Part shown: positions 63,729-64,000 of the stretch, one piece after another
Position numbering within the stretch: position 1 is the stretch's first letter
How the letters are laid out: each line of letters begins with the position of its first letter
Assembly: GCF_001575205.1 (NCBI RefSeq)
Contig: NZ_LSRE01000018.1
Coordinates: 78,204 to 142,203 of the forward strand
Length of the DNA: 64,000 nucleotides
DNA from: Tsukamurella pseudospumae
GTDB lineage: Bacteria > Actinomycetota > Actinomycetes > Mycobacteriales > Mycobacteriaceae
Direction of reading: 5' to 3'
The notes under the pieces: generated by a model
What the model saw: only the letters and a program-made list of their open reading frames with translations
The model's database searches: none
What the model was told of the DNA's origin: nothing
Made by a program: the position numbers and the translations under genes

Positions 63729-64000
63729 TCATGTGGGTGCTCGCATCCGGTTCAGGCGCTGTAGGCCGGCGATCAGCAGGCCGGTGTCGGGGGCTGTCGC
63801 GGCGAGGTGCAGGCGGGTGCGGCGGGCGTGCCGGGCGATGGATCCGGCGATGCAGAAGAGTCGGTGGCGCAGTCGTTTGGGTTCCCACCGGCGGGCATCA
63901 TGGCTGGTCAGGGCGAGCATTTGGGTCCAGGCTATGAGGTCGGCAGCCAGCGCGGCGATCGCGGTCCAGATCCGGTTCTTCGCGAACCGGTGCAGGGGGA
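63729..64000 (-). mobile_element. IS1380-like transposase, C-terminal part (runs off the window)
   Basis: An open frame on the minus strand continues to the window edge; 90 residues are visible. RFAKNRIWTAIAALAADLIAW and ARRWEPKRLRHRLFCIAG match the C-terminal end of IS1380-family (DDE group 1) transposases. The DDE residues and the start codon lie beyond 64000. The ending INDEED looks normal for the family in length; whether the element is intact is not knowable here. Confidence 0.75.

Overview
This is high-GC actinobacterial DNA, and the gene content and order place it in the Mycobacteriales. Several blocks follow the Mycobacterium tuberculosis order, which I recall rather than searched: mycP4-eccD4 divergent from eccC4, then rplM-rpsI-glmM, an Rv3440c/Rv3439c-like pair, nnr, alr, tsaE, tsaB-rimI-tsaD, groES-groEL1, whiB3, sigD-rsdA, a DUF5319 gene, guaB2-guaB3, choD and guaA. 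The many inserted regulator, transporter and hydrolase genes fit a relative such as Tsukamurella or Gordonia; that genus-level guess is inference. I saw no rRNA, tRNA or CRISPR array.

Layout. 1-7.6 kb: a small P-loop kinase and an ESX-4 type VII secretion core (MycP, EccD, EccC). 7.6-12.6 kb: an accessory stretch in the place where esxU/esxT lie in M. tuberculosis. It holds an EndoU-type RNase toxin with a candidate immunity gene, small unknown genes, a luciferase-like oxidoreductase and two tandem DoxX-type membrane paralogues. 12.7-22.8 kb: ribosomal proteins, GlmM, a HAD hydrolase, an EspC-like protein with a long Ser/Thr/Pro-rich partner (likely type VII substrates), Nnr, Alr and a hydrolase. 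22.8-28.5 kb: the t6A genes tsaE, tsaB and tsaD with rimI, interrupted by a decayed vapBC pair and a TetR-flanked hydrolase group.

28.5-37 kb: regulator/target pairs (MarR-MFS twice, a MerR-VOC fusion, AraC-hydrolase) and a DUF2339 membrane protein. 37-50 kb: the CIRCE-controlled chaperonins, WhiB3, SigD with its anti-sigma factor, GMP synthesis (guaB2, guaB3, guaA), a cholesterol-oxidase-like GMC enzyme and an AlkD-like protein. 50-55 kb: a PspC envelope-stress group with a PspC histidine kinase and a NarL-type regulator. 55-59 kb: a lower-GC lipoprotein between direct repeats, a Ser/Thr kinase, a CGNR zinc-finger regulator and an amino acid permease. 59-63 kb: a tightly coupled DUF6421-SDR-threonine aldolase operon. 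63-64 kb: a lower-GC PD-(D/E)XK-like gene and the C-terminal end of an IS1380-like transposase running off the window.

Two window-wide signals stand out. Many start codons lie 6-9 nt downstream of a TANNNT box, the signature of leaderless transcripts, and divergent gene pairs often carry two such boxes back to back. The octamer GACGGTGC is far commoner than its composition predicts and appears more often on the plus strand than on the minus strand, even inside minus-strand genes.
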